Positions 16,843 to 25,461 of a stretch of DNA of 64,000 bases are shown here, in pieces. The position numbers and the translations under genes are program-made. Source of the DNA: G965267185 sp965267185 (GTDB taxonomy: Bacteria; Pseudomonadota; Alphaproteobacteria; UBA6615); assembly GCA_965267185.1 (NCBI GenBank), contig OZ253937.1, positions 2,108,001-2,172,000 on the forward strand, in the 5' to 3' direction. Every line of letters starts with the position of its first letter. The stretch's first letter is position 1. Below the pieces are notes generated by a model. That model had not been told where the DNA came from and ran no database searches. It saw nothing but the letters and a program-made list of their open reading frames with translations.

Positions 16843-17829
16843 TCAGCTGCCGTCCCGGTCGCTAAAACGGCGGGCCACCGCCGGATGTAACGGCGCCGAC
16901 AAGCCACCACCTACCATCTGCTCGGCATCGAGCCAGGTCAGTGCGGGGTGCAGCCGGCGCAACGTCTCCAAGTCGGCCAAGACCGCAGCGACCATAGCTT
17001 CCACCGTAGCGTCGGGCACATCGGCGCGGGTTACCAGGGTCGCGCCAACACCAAATGTCGGTACGGCTGCGTCGATACCAGCGTAGATTCCTCCCGGAAT
17101 TTCCGCCACCCGATAGAACGGGTTTTCGTCCAAAAGTCGATCCGTTACCGAACCGGTCAGCGGTAGGAACGATACGTCACATTGCGCGGCGAGGCTTGCC
17201 AGGGTCGCCGACGGACTGCCGACCGCATAAGCGGCGGCGTCGATAGCGCCAGCGCAGAGCGCCACCGTTTGTTGAGAAGCGGTAAGTTCATGCGCCTCGG
17301 CAAAGTCCGACATCGACCAGCCCAACGCGCCGAGTAAATCCTCCATCATCCCGCGCGCGGCCGTCGCGGGCGCGCCCACGGCGACGCTCTTGCCTTTCAA
17401 ATTGTCGAGGGTATCGATGCCGCTGCCGCGGCGGACCGCTATCACTAGCGGTTCGGCGTGGAGCGCAAGGACTGAATTAAGGTTTGAGAACGGCGTCGGA
17501 TCGGCAAAAAAATTGGCGCCGGTATGCGCCCAAAACTGCCAGTCGGACTGGACGATGGCAAAGTCGGTGCGTTGGGCACGCAGCGCCTCGAGATTTTCCT
17601 TCGAGCCTTCCCCTGGAACGACGACACAGACGGGATCGTCTTCGGCCCCCGCACCGTTAACGACCTGGCAAATTGCGCCGGCGACGGGATAGTAAATGCC
17701 CGCCGCCGTACCTGTTCCGACGATAACCGTGTCACGCTCCGCGGCCGCGGCAATCCCAACGGTCCCGCCAACCGAAATGGCGAAGCAAGCAGTGCTCAAG
17801 AGGAAACGCAAACCGGACCAAAGGTTCAT
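16843..17829 (-). CDS. TAXI family TRAP transporter solute-binding protein (second copy)
   Basis: A 328-aa paralogue of the adjacent TAXI protein: signal peptide about 1-30, 'VIVGTGTAAGIYYPVAGAICQVVN' (about 35-58), 'LKGKSVAVGAPATAARGMMEDLL', C-terminal 'LSAPLHPAVARRFSDRDG'. The two are clearly diverged in their ligand clefts (for example CVVVPGEGSKENLEALRAQ here against CVGRPALGSVFNVNAVNRG), so they may feed different ligands to the single permease. The gene is preceded by the class III aminotransferase with a 22-base gap. Confidence 0.9.
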   Translation of the reverse strand: MNLWSGLRFLLSTACFAISVGGTVGIAAAAERDTVIVGTGTAAGIYYPVAGAICQVVNGAGAEDDPVCVVVPGEGSKENLEALRAQRTDFAIVQSDWQFWAHTGANFFADPTPFSNLNSVLALHAEPLVIAVRRGSGIDTLDNLKGKSVAVGAPATAARGMMEDLLGALGWSMSDFAEAHELTASQQTVALCAGAIDAAAYAVGSPSATLASLAAQCDVSFLPLTGSVTDRLLDENPFYRVAEIPGGIYAGIDAAVPTFGVGATLVTRADVPDATVEAMVAAVLADLETLRRLHPALTWLDAEQMVGGGLSAPLHPAVARRFSDRDGS

Positions 17830-17851
17830 ACCGTTACGACTCTTTCTGGTC

Positions 17852-19237
17852 TCACTTCCGGCACTCGGCTATCGCGGTGTCGATGGCCGTGTGCAAACGG
17901 CCAACAATCTCGTCGATTTGACTTTCGGAGACAACATACGGCGGCGCCAACAAAATGTGATCTCCTACGCTGCCGTCGATCGTGCCGCCGGCGGGGTAAC
18001 ACATCAAGCCATTGTCCATCGCTGCTGATTTGACGCGGGCGTGCAGGCGTTGCCCGGGGTCGAAGGGTGCCTTGGTGTCCCGGTCTGCGACCAACTCGAC
18101 ACCGCGAAACATGCCACGGCCCCTGATGTCACCGACATGAGGGTGCGACCCCAACGTGGTATCCAAGGCATCCATGAGGCGCGTTCCCAAACGCTGCACG
18201 GTGGCCATCGTCGCAGGGTCTTGCAGTTTTTGCTGCACCACTGCGGCTGCGGCACAGGCCGTCGCGTGTCCCATGAAGGTATGGCCGTGTTGAAAAAAGC
18301 CCGAGCCGTCATAAAACGCTTGAAAAATCTCTTCGCTGAGCAAAACAGCGCCCATCGGCTGGTAGCCCGCCGCCAAGCCTTTGGCCACGGCGACCATGTC
18401 GGGCACGATGCCGTCCTGCTCAAAGGCGTAGAGGGTGCCGGTGCGGCCGGTACCGCACATGACTTCGTCGAGCACCAATAATACGCCGTACTTGTCGCAG
18501 ACCTCACGAATGCGCCGAAAATAACCCGCAACCGGTTGTACAGCCCCGCTGGTCGCACCCACGACCGTCTCGGCAACGAAGGCCGCCACGGTTTCGGGAC
18601 CAAGTTCTAAAATCTTGGTCTCGAGTTCCTCTGCGAGCCGCGCCGCATACTGTTCGTCGTCTTCGCCATCGCGCCGCTCGCGGTAGGCGAAACAGGGGCT
18701 CACATGATGGCCATCGGCCATGACCGGATGGAACGGCGCGCGGCGCGGCGCATTGCCGCCCACCGCAAGGGCGCCCAAAGTGTTGCCATGGTAGCTTTGC
18801 CGGCGGGCTATATAGTGCTGCCGCGTCGGCTGACCGATTTCGACGAAGTATTGGCGCGCCATCTTGAGCGCCGACTCGACAGCTTCCGATCCTCCCGAAA
18901 CCAGGTACACACGGTCGAGGCCTGCCGGCGCTCCGTCAACCATCAAATCGCCAAGCCGCTCCATTGGCTCGTTGGTGAAGAACGCGGAGTGGGCATAAGC
19001 TAAGCTGCCGGCTTGTTCCTGGATCGCGGCGATGACATCGGTATCGCTATAACCCAGGCATGACACGGCGGCGCCACCCGATGCATCGAGATAGCGCTTT
19101 CCGTCACGATCGATAACGTAGGGCCCCTCACCGCCGACGGCGACCGGTAGATCGGCGTGGGTATGCCGATGCAGGATGCGCGTGTGCGGCGCCAGCCTAT
19201 TCGGCGTGCGAAGTGCTCCGTCCGGACGCGATGACAT
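17852..19237 (-). CDS. class III (omega) PLP-dependent aminotransferase
   Basis: A 461-aa fold-type I enzyme. The PLP phosphate loop 'VSGGSEAVESALKMARQY' (113-130), 'SYHGNTLGALAVGG' (148-161), the Asp that contacts the pyridine N in 'LVLDEVMCGTGRTG' (254-267) and the Schiff-base Lys in 'VAVAKGLAAGYQPMG' (K286) are all present. Members transfer amino groups from omega-amino acids, taurine or polyamines to a keto acid. Position between an RpiR regulator and two TAXI proteins suggests it processes the imported amine or amino acid; the exact substrate is inference. Confidence 0.9.
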   Translation of the reverse strand: MSSRPDGALRTPNRLAPHTRILHRHTHADLPVAVGGEGPYVIDRDGKRYLDASGGAAVSCLGYSDTDVIAAIQEQAGSLAYAHSAFFTNEPMERLGDLMVDGAPAGLDRVYLVSGGSEAVESALKMARQYFVEIGQPTRQHYIARRQSYHGNTLGALAVGGNAPRRAPFHPVMADGHHVSPCFAYRERRDGEDDEQYAARLAEELETKILELGPETVAAFVAETVVGATSGAVQPVAGYFRRIREVCDKYGVLLVLDEVMCGTGRTGTLYAFEQDGIVPDMVAVAKGLAAGYQPMGAVLLSEEIFQAFYDGSGFFQHGHTFMGHATACAAAAVVQQKLQDPATMATVQRLGTRLMDALDTTLGSHPHVGDIRGRGMFRGVELVADRDTKAPFDPGQRLHARVKSAAMDNGLMCYPAGGTIDGSVGDHILLAPPYVVSESQIDEIVGRLHTAIDTAIAECRK

Positions 19238-19249
19238 GCCGAACCCGGC

Positions 19250-20272
19250 TTACTCGCGGGGAAGGCCGATTTTGTCGGTTTCCTCGTAGTGCGAGTCGGC
19301 GTCTTCTTCCCCAGCGTCGGGTGTGGCATTCAAATGCACAGGCTCCGGCATTGCGCCAGAAGGCCAGTAGGCGTCGAACCGCTCGAGTTGACGCTCACTC
19401 TCGGCAACCGCGTCGAGCGCGGCTTGCCCGCCTTGTGCCAGAATTTGCGCCACTAACGCCTGCGCAATCGCAATAGCCGGTACGACCGACTTGAACAGGG
19501 CCGGCCCATCGGTGCCCACCAGCAGCAGATGCGGCGTGAGCGCCGCCAACGGCGATACCAGGCTATCGGTGATGGCCACCAGCTCCGCGCCGCGCTCCAC
19601 CGCGAACGTCGCGGCTTGAACCACCTCGCTGGAATAGGGGTCGAGCGAAAAAATCAGCATGGCGTCCTGGTCGCCGATGCCGCGCAAGCCATCGGCTAGA
19701 GTGCCCCCCGGGCCGTCCAGAAGCACAATATTCTCGCGGAACATCGAGCACGCGTAATGCGTATAGAAAGCCGCCGGGTAGAGGCTGCGCAGGCCCATGA
19801 TGTACAGCCGGCGGGAGTTAGCCAGGACAGTGGAGGCAGCCGCCAATCCGTCGGCACCAATCGCATCCATACTGAGCGATAAATTCTCCCGGTCGGCAGC
19901 GATCATTTCGCCAGCAAGATGGGTTAGCGCACGACCGCCGCTGCGCCGGCCGGTGCGTTCCTGCAATTGCCGGGCGCGTTGTCCGTAGCCGCTGGGGTGC
20001 CGCCGTAGCTCGTCGCGGAACGGCACGCGCAAAGCTTCGTAGCCGTCCAAACCCAGCTTTTGCGCGAGCCGAACCATGGTCGCAGGTTGGACATTGGCGC
20101 GCTGAGCCACTTGGCGCATCGAGGTAAAGGCAATTTCGTCTGGACGCTCCAGGATATATTGGGCACCCCGTTGCAGCTGCGGGCTCAACGAATCGTACAT
20201 TTCCCGCAACCGCGTCAGGACCGAAGCTGCCGAGCGCCTGTCCTCGGTACCCGTTTCCAATTCAATCGGCAT
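19250..20272 (-). CDS. MurR/RpiR family transcriptional regulator (HTH + SIS domain)
   Basis: A 340-aa regulator: N-terminal HTH_6 region about 20-95 with 'FTSMRQVAQRANVQPATMVRLAQKLGLDGYEALR' and a SIS phosphosugar-binding-type domain about 130-275 ('RRLYIMGLRSLYPAAFYTHYACSMF', 'DAMLIFSLDPYSSEVVQAA'). It is the first gene of the minus-strand TRAP/aminotransferase cluster and probably its regulator. Two TATTGCA direct repeats (20304-20310 and 20335-20341), about three helical turns apart, lie just upstream and could be its sites, but this is weak. The C-terminal 60 residues are a family-atypical acidic tail. Confidence 0.9.
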   Translation of the reverse strand: MPIELETGTEDRRSAASVLTRLREMYDSLSPQLQRGAQYILERPDEIAFTSMRQVAQRANVQPATMVRLAQKLGLDGYEALRVPFRDELRRHPSGYGQRARQLQERTGRRSGGRALTHLAGEMIAADRENLSLSMDAIGADGLAAASTVLANSRRLYIMGLRSLYPAAFYTHYACSMFRENIVLLDGPGGTLADGLRGIGDQDAMLIFSLDPYSSEVVQAATFAVERGAELVAITDSLVSPLAALTPHLLLVGTDGPALFKSVVPAIAIAQALVAQILAQGGQAALDAVAESERQLERFDAYWPSGAMPEPVHLNATPDAGEEDADSHYEETDKIGLPRE

Positions 20273-20567
20273 TGACTATTTCTCTCGCATCCTGGCTAGG
20301 TCTTATTGCAGCTATAACAAGCCTGTTGGCAGCATATTGCAACACTTGATTCACGCAGCACTACCAATAAGGGAAGATTCGCACAAATACTTTAGCGAAG
20401 GTCGAAAATCGACAAACGATGCGGCATCTGGCGCTCCCGATGCAAATGTCCCACAATCCCCGCACCGTCCGTTATCCCTTGTGTTCCGCGCTAAACACTT
20501 CAACGCAGCGGTTCCAACTCAACGATTTAAGCTCTAACATTGCCGTAGAAAAAGGGCCGAAAAAAAT

Positions 20568-21083
20568 ATGGAAATTCGCGACCATATTCGCACGATTGAG
20601 GATTTTCCAAAGCCGGGAATCCTATTTTACGACATTTCTACCCTGCTGGCGCACCCACAAGCGTGGCGCCATACCGTCGACTTGCTCGCCGTCGCTATCC
20701 GCCAGCATCAACCCGACCTGCTCGTCGGCATCGAGAGCCGGGGATTTCTGGTGGCGGCGCCGTTGGCGCTGCAGCTCGGCTGCGGATTCATCATGGCGCG
20801 CAAAAAAGACAAGCTGCCGGGCCCGACGATCTCGCACACTTACGATTTGGAGTACGGCACCGATACTATCGAAATCCAGTCGGACGCCGTGAAGGAAGGC
20901 ACCCGCGTCGTGATCATCGATGACTTGCTGGCGACCGGCGGCACGACGGCAGCGGCGATCGCGCTGCTGCGCAGTGTCGGCGCCGAAGTGCGCGCAGCGG
21001 CCTTCATTATCGAGCTCAATGGGCTTGGCGGCCGTGACAAGCTCGACGTCCCGCTCACCGTGTTAGTGGATTTCGACGCTTAG
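20568..21083 (+). CDS. apt: adenine phosphoribosyltransferase
   Basis: A 171-aa type I phosphoribosyltransferase converting adenine and PRPP to AMP for purine salvage. The N-terminal 'IRTIEDFPKPGILFYDISTLL' (8-28) is the Apt hallmark, 'GIESRGFLVAAPLA' (54-67) and the PRPP-binding loop VVIIDDLLATGGT (114-126) follow. Length is normal. Its TAG stop is built at the junction with a mobile miniature element: the TA belongs to the target-site duplication and the G is the element's first base, so the reading frame end was preserved by the insertion. Confidence 0.95.
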   Translation: MEIRDHIRTIEDFPKPGILFYDISTLLAHPQAWRHTVDLLAVAIRQHQPDLLVGIESRGFLVAAPLALQLGCGFIMARKKDKLPGPTISHTYDLEYGTDTIEIQSDAVKEGTRVVIIDDLLATGGTTAAAIALLRSVGAEVRAAAFIIELNGLGGRDKLDVPLTVLVDFDA

Positions 21084-21352
21084 AGCGGTTCCTGGTCAGA
21101 TAGAATCAATTCTGTTGGCGATTCGGGGCGGCAGTCCACGCGGAAGACGGCGCGGCGCGATGCGGTGCCATCGGGCAAGCCGTCTGACAACGTGGCTGCC
21201 CGCCGATCGCCAACCCGAAGGGGCGGACGTCTTTGCGCCAATTCCGGCGGGTTTCGCCTCGCGCGTAGCTTTGGCTATGCTCTTCGCCGAAACCCTTGGT
21301 CTTGACCCAAATCCGCACCGCCAGAATGGTTCAATCTGACCAGGAACCGCTC
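21083..21352. mobile_element. 270-bp MITE-like element with ~33-bp inverted ends and TA target duplication
   Basis: The left end GAGCGGTTCCTGGTCAGAT (from 21083) is repeated in inverse at the right end (ATCTGACCAGGAACCGCTC, to 21352); similarity continues inward with few mismatches as GAA-CA-TTCTG for about 33 bases. The element is flanked by TA on both sides (21081-21082 and 21353-21354). Inverted ends plus TA duplication are typical of IS630/Tc1-mariner elements. No transposase fits in 270 bases; a 70-codon frame on the minus strand inside it looks accidental. It fills almost the whole gap between apt and the convergent SDR gene. Confidence 0.85.
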
Positions 21353-21359
21353 TAGCTAT

Positions 21360-22346
21360 TTAGTTGGCGATCTCGCCGCCCAACTCGTCATCGATAAAAT
21401 TCTGGATCACTTCTTCGATCGAGCCGTCGGGCTCGAAGCCCAGATCGCGGGACCGTTCGCCGTCCGCGAACCACGGCCAACTGTCGACCATCCATTGAAC
21501 CTGCGAGTCGGGCTCCCAAGAGATTCGCTCAGCGACCTTGTCGCCGGCGATCTCGCGTAGCGCCGCCACCATCTCGCCAATCGACGGCGAGATGCCGTTC
21601 ATCATCACACCACGCCGGAAACCGAGCTGTTCACCGTCGGCGTTGTGAACGTCGATGAACGCCTGCACGGCCCGCCGGGGCGACAGGATCAACATGCGGG
21701 TTTCCGGCGTCACCGGGCAGTTGACGGTATCGCCTTGCAGCGGCTCACGCAGGATCGAACTGGCGAACCCCGACGCCGCCTTATTGGGCTTGCCGGGGCG
21801 CACCACGATGGTCGGCAGGCGCAAACTGCGCCCGTCGAGAAAGCCCTTGCGGGTGTAATCGTTGACCATCAACTCGCCGGTTGCCTTCTGGGCACCGTAT
21901 GAGGTTTGCGGGGTCAACGGCGTATCGTCGACGATATTGCGGAAGCCGCCATAGACCGCCAGCGAACTGGTGAATACAACGCGCGGCGTTTTGCTGCTCG
22001 CGCGGCAGGCTTCGAACACGTTGCGCGCCCCATCCAGGTTGACCTGATAGCCCAGATCGAAATCCGCTTCGGCGCCACCGCTCACCACGGCGGCGAAATG
22101 GAACACCGAGTCAGTGCGATCATCGATCAACTGCCGCGCCACCTCTGGTTCGCAAATGTTGGCGCGAACGACCTCGACCCGCGGATCGTCGGGCGGCGGC
22201 TCGGCGGGATCGAAGGCATCGACGAGAACCAGCCGTTCCAGCGCCTCGGTTTGACCGGACGGACCAACCAGTTCGTCGGCGGCGAGCAACCGAAGCGCCA
22301 GGCGGCGCCCCAACATGCCGGTGCCGCCGGTAATCACCACATTCAT
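21360..22346 (-). CDS. NAD-dependent epimerase/dehydratase, D-erythronate dehydrogenase-like
   Basis: A 328-aa extended short-chain dehydrogenase: GGTGMLG nucleotide motif (7-13), 'FHFAAVVSGG' (82-91), 'VFTSSLAVYGG' (124-134) and the catalytic Y150-x3-K154 in 'TSYGAQKATGEL'. The block 'RSLRLPTIVVRPGKPNKAASGF' is a close match to the DenD/four-carbon acid sugar dehydrogenase group, oxidising D-erythronate to 2-oxo-D-erythronate. DenK/OtnC partners are not nearby, so this assignment is tentative. The stop lies 6 bases from the miniature element. Confidence 0.85.
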   Translation of the reverse strand: MNVVITGGTGMLGRRLALRLLAADELVGPSGQTEALERLVLVDAFDPAEPPPDDPRVEVVRANICEPEVARQLIDDRTDSVFHFAAVVSGGAEADFDLGYQVNLDGARNVFEACRASSKTPRVVFTSSLAVYGGFRNIVDDTPLTPQTSYGAQKATGELMVNDYTRKGFLDGRSLRLPTIVVRPGKPNKAASGFASSILREPLQGDTVNCPVTPETRMLILSPRRAVQAFIDVHNADGEQLGFRRGVMMNGISPSIGEMVAALREIAGDKVAERISWEPDSQVQWMVDSWPWFADGERSRDLGFEPDGSIEEVIQNFIDDELGGEIAN

Positions 22347-22370
22347 GACCCGGTGCCTCCCCCGCCGCGC

Positions 22371-23549
22371 TTAAGAAAATTCCGGTTCGAGCCGGTCCAG
22401 CGCTTCCGAAAGCAGATCCTGCTCGGAGGCGAAGCACAATCGCAGCCAGCCCTCACCCGCCTCACCGAAGGCACGGCCCGGCGCCAAGCCGACCCCCGTC
22501 GTCGAAATCAACTCTTTGGCGTATTCCAAACTATCGGTCATGCCATCAACCGCGAAGAAGGCATAAAACGCCCCTTCCGGACGCGACAAGCTTACCTTGG
22601 GCATCGCCGCCAGCCGCTGAAACACTAGATCACGATTGCGCCGGTAGCCTTCGACCGTTTCCTTGACGAAGTCTTCGCCATCGCGCACGGCGACCACGCC
22701 CGCGTGCTGCACAAAGGTGGTCGGCGAGGCGATGTTAAACTCGTTGAGAACAGAGAACACGTCGCCGAGCGCCGGCGGATGGGTCAGCCAACCGAGCCGC
22801 CAGCCGGTCATCGACCAGGACTTCGAAAAACTATTGATCACGATCAGCGGATCATCGGGCTCGGCGAAATCGAGGAAAGACGGCGCCTTGGGCTGATCGT
22901 AGGACAGCCGGATGTAGACTTCGTCGGCCACCACGTAGAGGCCGCGGCGTTTGCATTCGGCGAGCAACGCGCGTTGCTCTTGCTCTGTCATCACCCAGCC
23001 CGTGGGATTGCCCGGCGAGTTGACGAAAATCGCCCGCGTGCGGTCGTCGCACGCATCGAAAAGCTCGTCGAAATCGAGCTGCCAGCGGCCGTTCTGGTCC
23101 GGCTTCAACGCCACCTGGCGTGGCTCCCCGCCCATGATGTGCACCGTCTGACGGCAGTTCGGCCACACCGGGCCCACCACCACCATATTGTCGCCATTGT
23201 CGATCAGGACCTCCGACACCAGCATGATGGCGTTCATGCCCGACACCGTCACGCTCAGCCGATCGATATCGATGGGCCTGCCGTGGAGCTTACTGACGTA
23301 AGTGGAGAGCACTTCGCGCAACGGCGGAACACCACGGTTCTGGGCATAGAACACCTGGTCGTCGTCGAGCGCAGCAACCGCCGCCTTCTTGATAAAATCG
23401 GGCGTCGGCACGTTGGGCTCGCCGAACCACAGGGGGATCACATCGTCGCGGCCGATATTGGTCTCGGCGACCTTGCGGATGAGCGAGCCGTCGAGGGTTT
23501 CGATGGCGTGGCGGATATTCCGGCCGAGGGATTCCGGGTCTTTTGGCAT
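22371..23549 (-). CDS. pyridoxal phosphate-dependent aminotransferase, class I/II
   Basis: A 392-aa fold-type I aminotransferase. 'FGEPNVPTPDFI' (42-53), 'VSGMNAIML' (102-110), 'NSPGNPTGWVM' (177-187), the Asp in 'VVADEVYIRLSY' (D209) and the PLP Lys in 'NSFSKSWSMTGWRLGW' (K243) are all intact, with the phosphate-binding Arg in 'GWRLGW'. Class members act on aspartate, aromatic or branched amino acids; specificity is not readable. It is upstream of the SDR on the same strand with a 24-base gap (likely operon) and divergent from the thioesterase at 23673. Confidence 0.92.
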   Translation of the reverse strand: MPKDPESLGRNIRHAIETLDGSLIRKVAETNIGRDDVIPLWFGEPNVPTPDFIKKAAVAALDDDQVFYAQNRGVPPLREVLSTYVSKLHGRPIDIDRLSVTVSGMNAIMLVSEVLIDNGDNMVVVGPVWPNCRQTVHIMGGEPRQVALKPDQNGRWQLDFDELFDACDDRTRAIFVNSPGNPTGWVMTEQEQRALLAECKRRGLYVVADEVYIRLSYDQPKAPSFLDFAEPDDPLIVINSFSKSWSMTGWRLGWLTHPPALGDVFSVLNEFNIASPTTFVQHAGVVAVRDGEDFVKETVEGYRRNRDLVFQRLAAMPKVSLSRPEGAFYAFFAVDGMTDSLEYAKELISTTGVGLAPGRAFGEAGEGWLRLCFASEQDLLSEALDRLEPEFS

Positions 23550-23672
23550 GGGAGCTCCTACGTAATGCCGGCCAGTCTAGCGCTTGAACGCCTAAGGGGG
23601 AATTGCCCGCCGCGCCGCCATCGGGCATATGGAGACGCCAACCGACAAGAACGAACAAGACCGGGGGACACC

Positions 23673-24074
23673 ATGGCGGAATTCGACCCGCAAGAGCTGC
23701 TTGAAGGCCTGAACGGCTATCTCGGCTTCCGCGTCGATGCCTGGCGCGACGGCTATGCCGAGATTTCCGTCGAGCTCGACGACCGGCACAAGAACCGTCA
23801 AGGCGGCATCCACGGCGGCACCATGGCGGCGTTGATCGACGCGGCGACCGGGTTCTGCGGCGTCTACGAACCCGATCGGGAGAAGCGCCGCGGCAACGCC
23901 ACCGTCTCGCTCACCATCAATTTCGTGGGACGCCCCAAAGGAAAGCGGCTGATCTGCAGCGCGCATGTGGTGAAAGCGGGCCGGCGGATTTACTTCTCCG
24001 CCGCTGAGGTCAAGGACGATGAGGACAACCTCGTCGCCACGGCAGACGCGGTCTACGCCTACGTGGATCGCTAA
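23673..24074 (+). CDS. PaaI family thioesterase (hotdog fold)
   Basis: A 133-aa hotdog thioesterase hydrolysing acyl- or aryl-CoA. 'KNRQGGIHGGTMAALIDAATGFCG' (about 39-62) contains the HGG turn and the Asp/Glu-equivalent D on the central helix; 'ATVSLTINFVGRPKGKRLICSAHVVKAGRRIYFSAAEV' is the typical 4HBT-type second half. The ATG at 23673 has GGGGGA upstream; a much longer open frame extends back to 22704 but is antisense to the aminotransferase. It is the last gene before the AT-rich island. Confidence 0.9.
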   Translation: MAEFDPQELLEGLNGYLGFRVDAWRDGYAEISVELDDRHKNRQGGIHGGTMAALIDAATGFCGVYEPDREKRRGNATVSLTINFVGRPKGKRLICSAHVVKAGRRIYFSAAEVKDDEDNLVATADAVYAYVDR

Positions 24075-24116
24075 GAGGCAATGCCGACAAGTGAACGGGA
24101 CTAAAATCCAAATTTT

Positions 24117-24323
24117 CTAGGCTGGATCATAAAAGAGGCTCTTAGCACCAGGCGAGGTAGAAGACCACACCTCAGCACGAAGCTGCCCAAGCTTTCCCCT
24201 ATCTACAAGGGAAACTTCACAAACGCTCTCTGCAGCCTCTCGCTCATTTAGAGCCTCAACATCGCGGGCTTCCTTTTGATCCCAAACACCAGCAGAATAA
24301 CATTTCACCTTAAAGCTTGGCAC
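24117..24323 (-). CDS. small hypothetical protein in the AT-rich island (68 aa)
   Basis: Not recognised. It is a compact, charged protein with beta-prone N-terminus (FKVKCYSAGVW) followed by a helix-prone acidic stretch (EALNEREAAESVCEV) and a final 'LRAEVWSS...FYDP'. The GTG start has GAGG six bases upstream; no ATG in frame. It lies 96 bases downstream of the CHAT protease on the same strand, so it may be a tail gene of the same operon or have its own promoter. Possible roles (immunity, substrate of the protease, or unrelated) are speculation. Confidence 0.55.
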   Translation of the reverse strand: MPSFKVKCYSAGVWDQKEARDVEALNEREAAESVCEVSLVDRGKLGQLRAEVWSSTSPGAKSLFYDPA

Positions 24324-24419
24324 ATTGGGCCTCAGTGCTTTTTGAGGGCGTCTTCACATGCGAAAACTATGCAACGCAAATCTCAGATGAGTATCTATCC
24401 TAATTAACGCGCTGGACGA

Positions 24420-25460
24420 TCAATCTATGAACTTGATGCTATTCGGATCAATATTCTCGGCGCAAATTATCGACGGAAGCTCAGAATCTTTCATTCCTGC
24501 GACCTCTAAAACGACCTTACCCTGCTCCAGGGCTGCCGCAATGGATTGGCCACTTGCAATTGCCGAATAAAATTGCACCGAAAAAAAGCAGGCCGCTGCG
24601 TCATTGATCGCACTAGCCATCGCAACAACCGTCGACACTGTCTCTAGAAAAATTTCAGCACCGTCTAAAGTATCACATGCGTTAAACACTAAGAGGTCTG
24701 GAGGTTGAACGGTTGCTGAGACAATTTTGTTGACGAGTTCAAAATCAATTTCAATTCCGCCGTCTTCATCGGCGAACTGATTATCAAAAACTAGTGTTTC
24801 CTCCCCGCCATGGCCCGAAAAATGGATGATGTTAGGCTTGAACTCGTTTAAAGCATCTAGCAGGTCTGACACCCGCGCAGCGGGAAGGTGCCTTATCTCA
24901 ACAAGATCTCTATTTGCGGACTTCAATACAGCTTGATGCACATCCCGAGCTTCGATATCTGTTCGAAGAGATGAGGCTCGGCTCGGGTTAGTCGTAAGGA
25001 AAGCAATTCGAACACTCGGCGCCGTGCTTTTATGTTTTTTTTTGGTTTTTCGTGTTTTTTTTCGGACAGGCTTTTTTGTAAACGAAAGACCATCAACCGC
25101 TACGCCAACCTGGTTTCGCTTAGTTTGGACCTGACCAATTAGGTTCGGATTATCGATTAGTCGAATTATTTTCGATTTGTTATGTTGAAAGAATTCAATC
25201 TGAGAATACGCTGTTTCACCATTCTTCCGTTCTTGTCCAAATATTCCAGAATTCTTGAGCTGGCCGGCCGCCTGAAGAACTTGCATCCTGGTTAGACCCG
25301 TTGCAGCGCTAATCTCGGTTACAGTTTTTACTCTCTTTTTATGATAATAGACCGCATCAAACACTAGGCGCTTCAGCTTTGAGCGTCCTATTGCCTTTGC
25401 TGCTTCGACTATATGTTCCGGCCTATTTGAAAGGGAGTCAGTAACCTTTATTGCGGTCAT
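24420..25460 (-). CDS. winged-HTH plus CHAT-domain caspase-like protease
   Basis: A 346-aa protein with three parts. Residues about 27-100 look like a winged helix ('VKTVTEISAATGLTRMQVLQAAGQLKNSGIF'). Residues 129-147 are an extremely Lys/Arg-rich linker. Residues 150-346 are a CHAT (caspase HetF-associated) peptidase domain: 'IAFLTTNPSRASSLRTDIEARDV' (152-174), catalytic His in 'IIHFSGHGG' (H217), catalytic Cys in 'LLVFNACDT' (C262), then 'VAMASAINDAAACFFSVQFYSAI' (279-301), which matches the family end. Known CHAT proteins are arginine- or site-specific cysteine proteases used as effectors (e.g. TPR-CHAT with Cas7-11). It begins one base after the last small HTH gene, so it is the effector end of that operon; target unknown. 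Confidence 0.85.
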   Translation of the reverse strand: MTAIKVTDSLSNRPEHIVEAAKAIGRSKLKRLVFDAVYYHKKRVKTVTEISAATGLTRMQVLQAAGQLKNSGIFGQERKNGETAYSQIEFFQHNKSKIIRLIDNPNLIGQVQTKRNQVGVAVDGLSFTKKPVRKKTRKTKKKHKSTAPSVRIAFLTTNPSRASSLRTDIEARDVHQAVLKSANRDLVEIRHLPAARVSDLLDALNEFKPNIIHFSGHGGEETLVFDNQFADEDGGIEIDFELVNKIVSATVQPPDLLVFNACDTLDGAEIFLETVSTVVAMASAINDAAACFFSVQFYSAIASGQSIAAALEQGKVVLEVAGMKDSELPSIICAENIDPNSIKFID

Positions 25461-25461
25461 A

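Noticed and set aside
21106..21318. 70-codon frame inside the miniature element
   Set aside because: No transposase-like motif or ribosome site; best read as non-coding filler of a non-autonomous element.
22704..23672. Long upstream extension of the PaaI thioesterase frame
   Set aside because: It is antisense to the class I/II aminotransferase; family length and the ribosome site support the start at 23673.
25028..25077. T-rich tract read as a terminator or promoter on the plus strand
   Set aside because: It encodes the Lys-rich linker of the CHAT protein on the minus strand; no stem precedes it.
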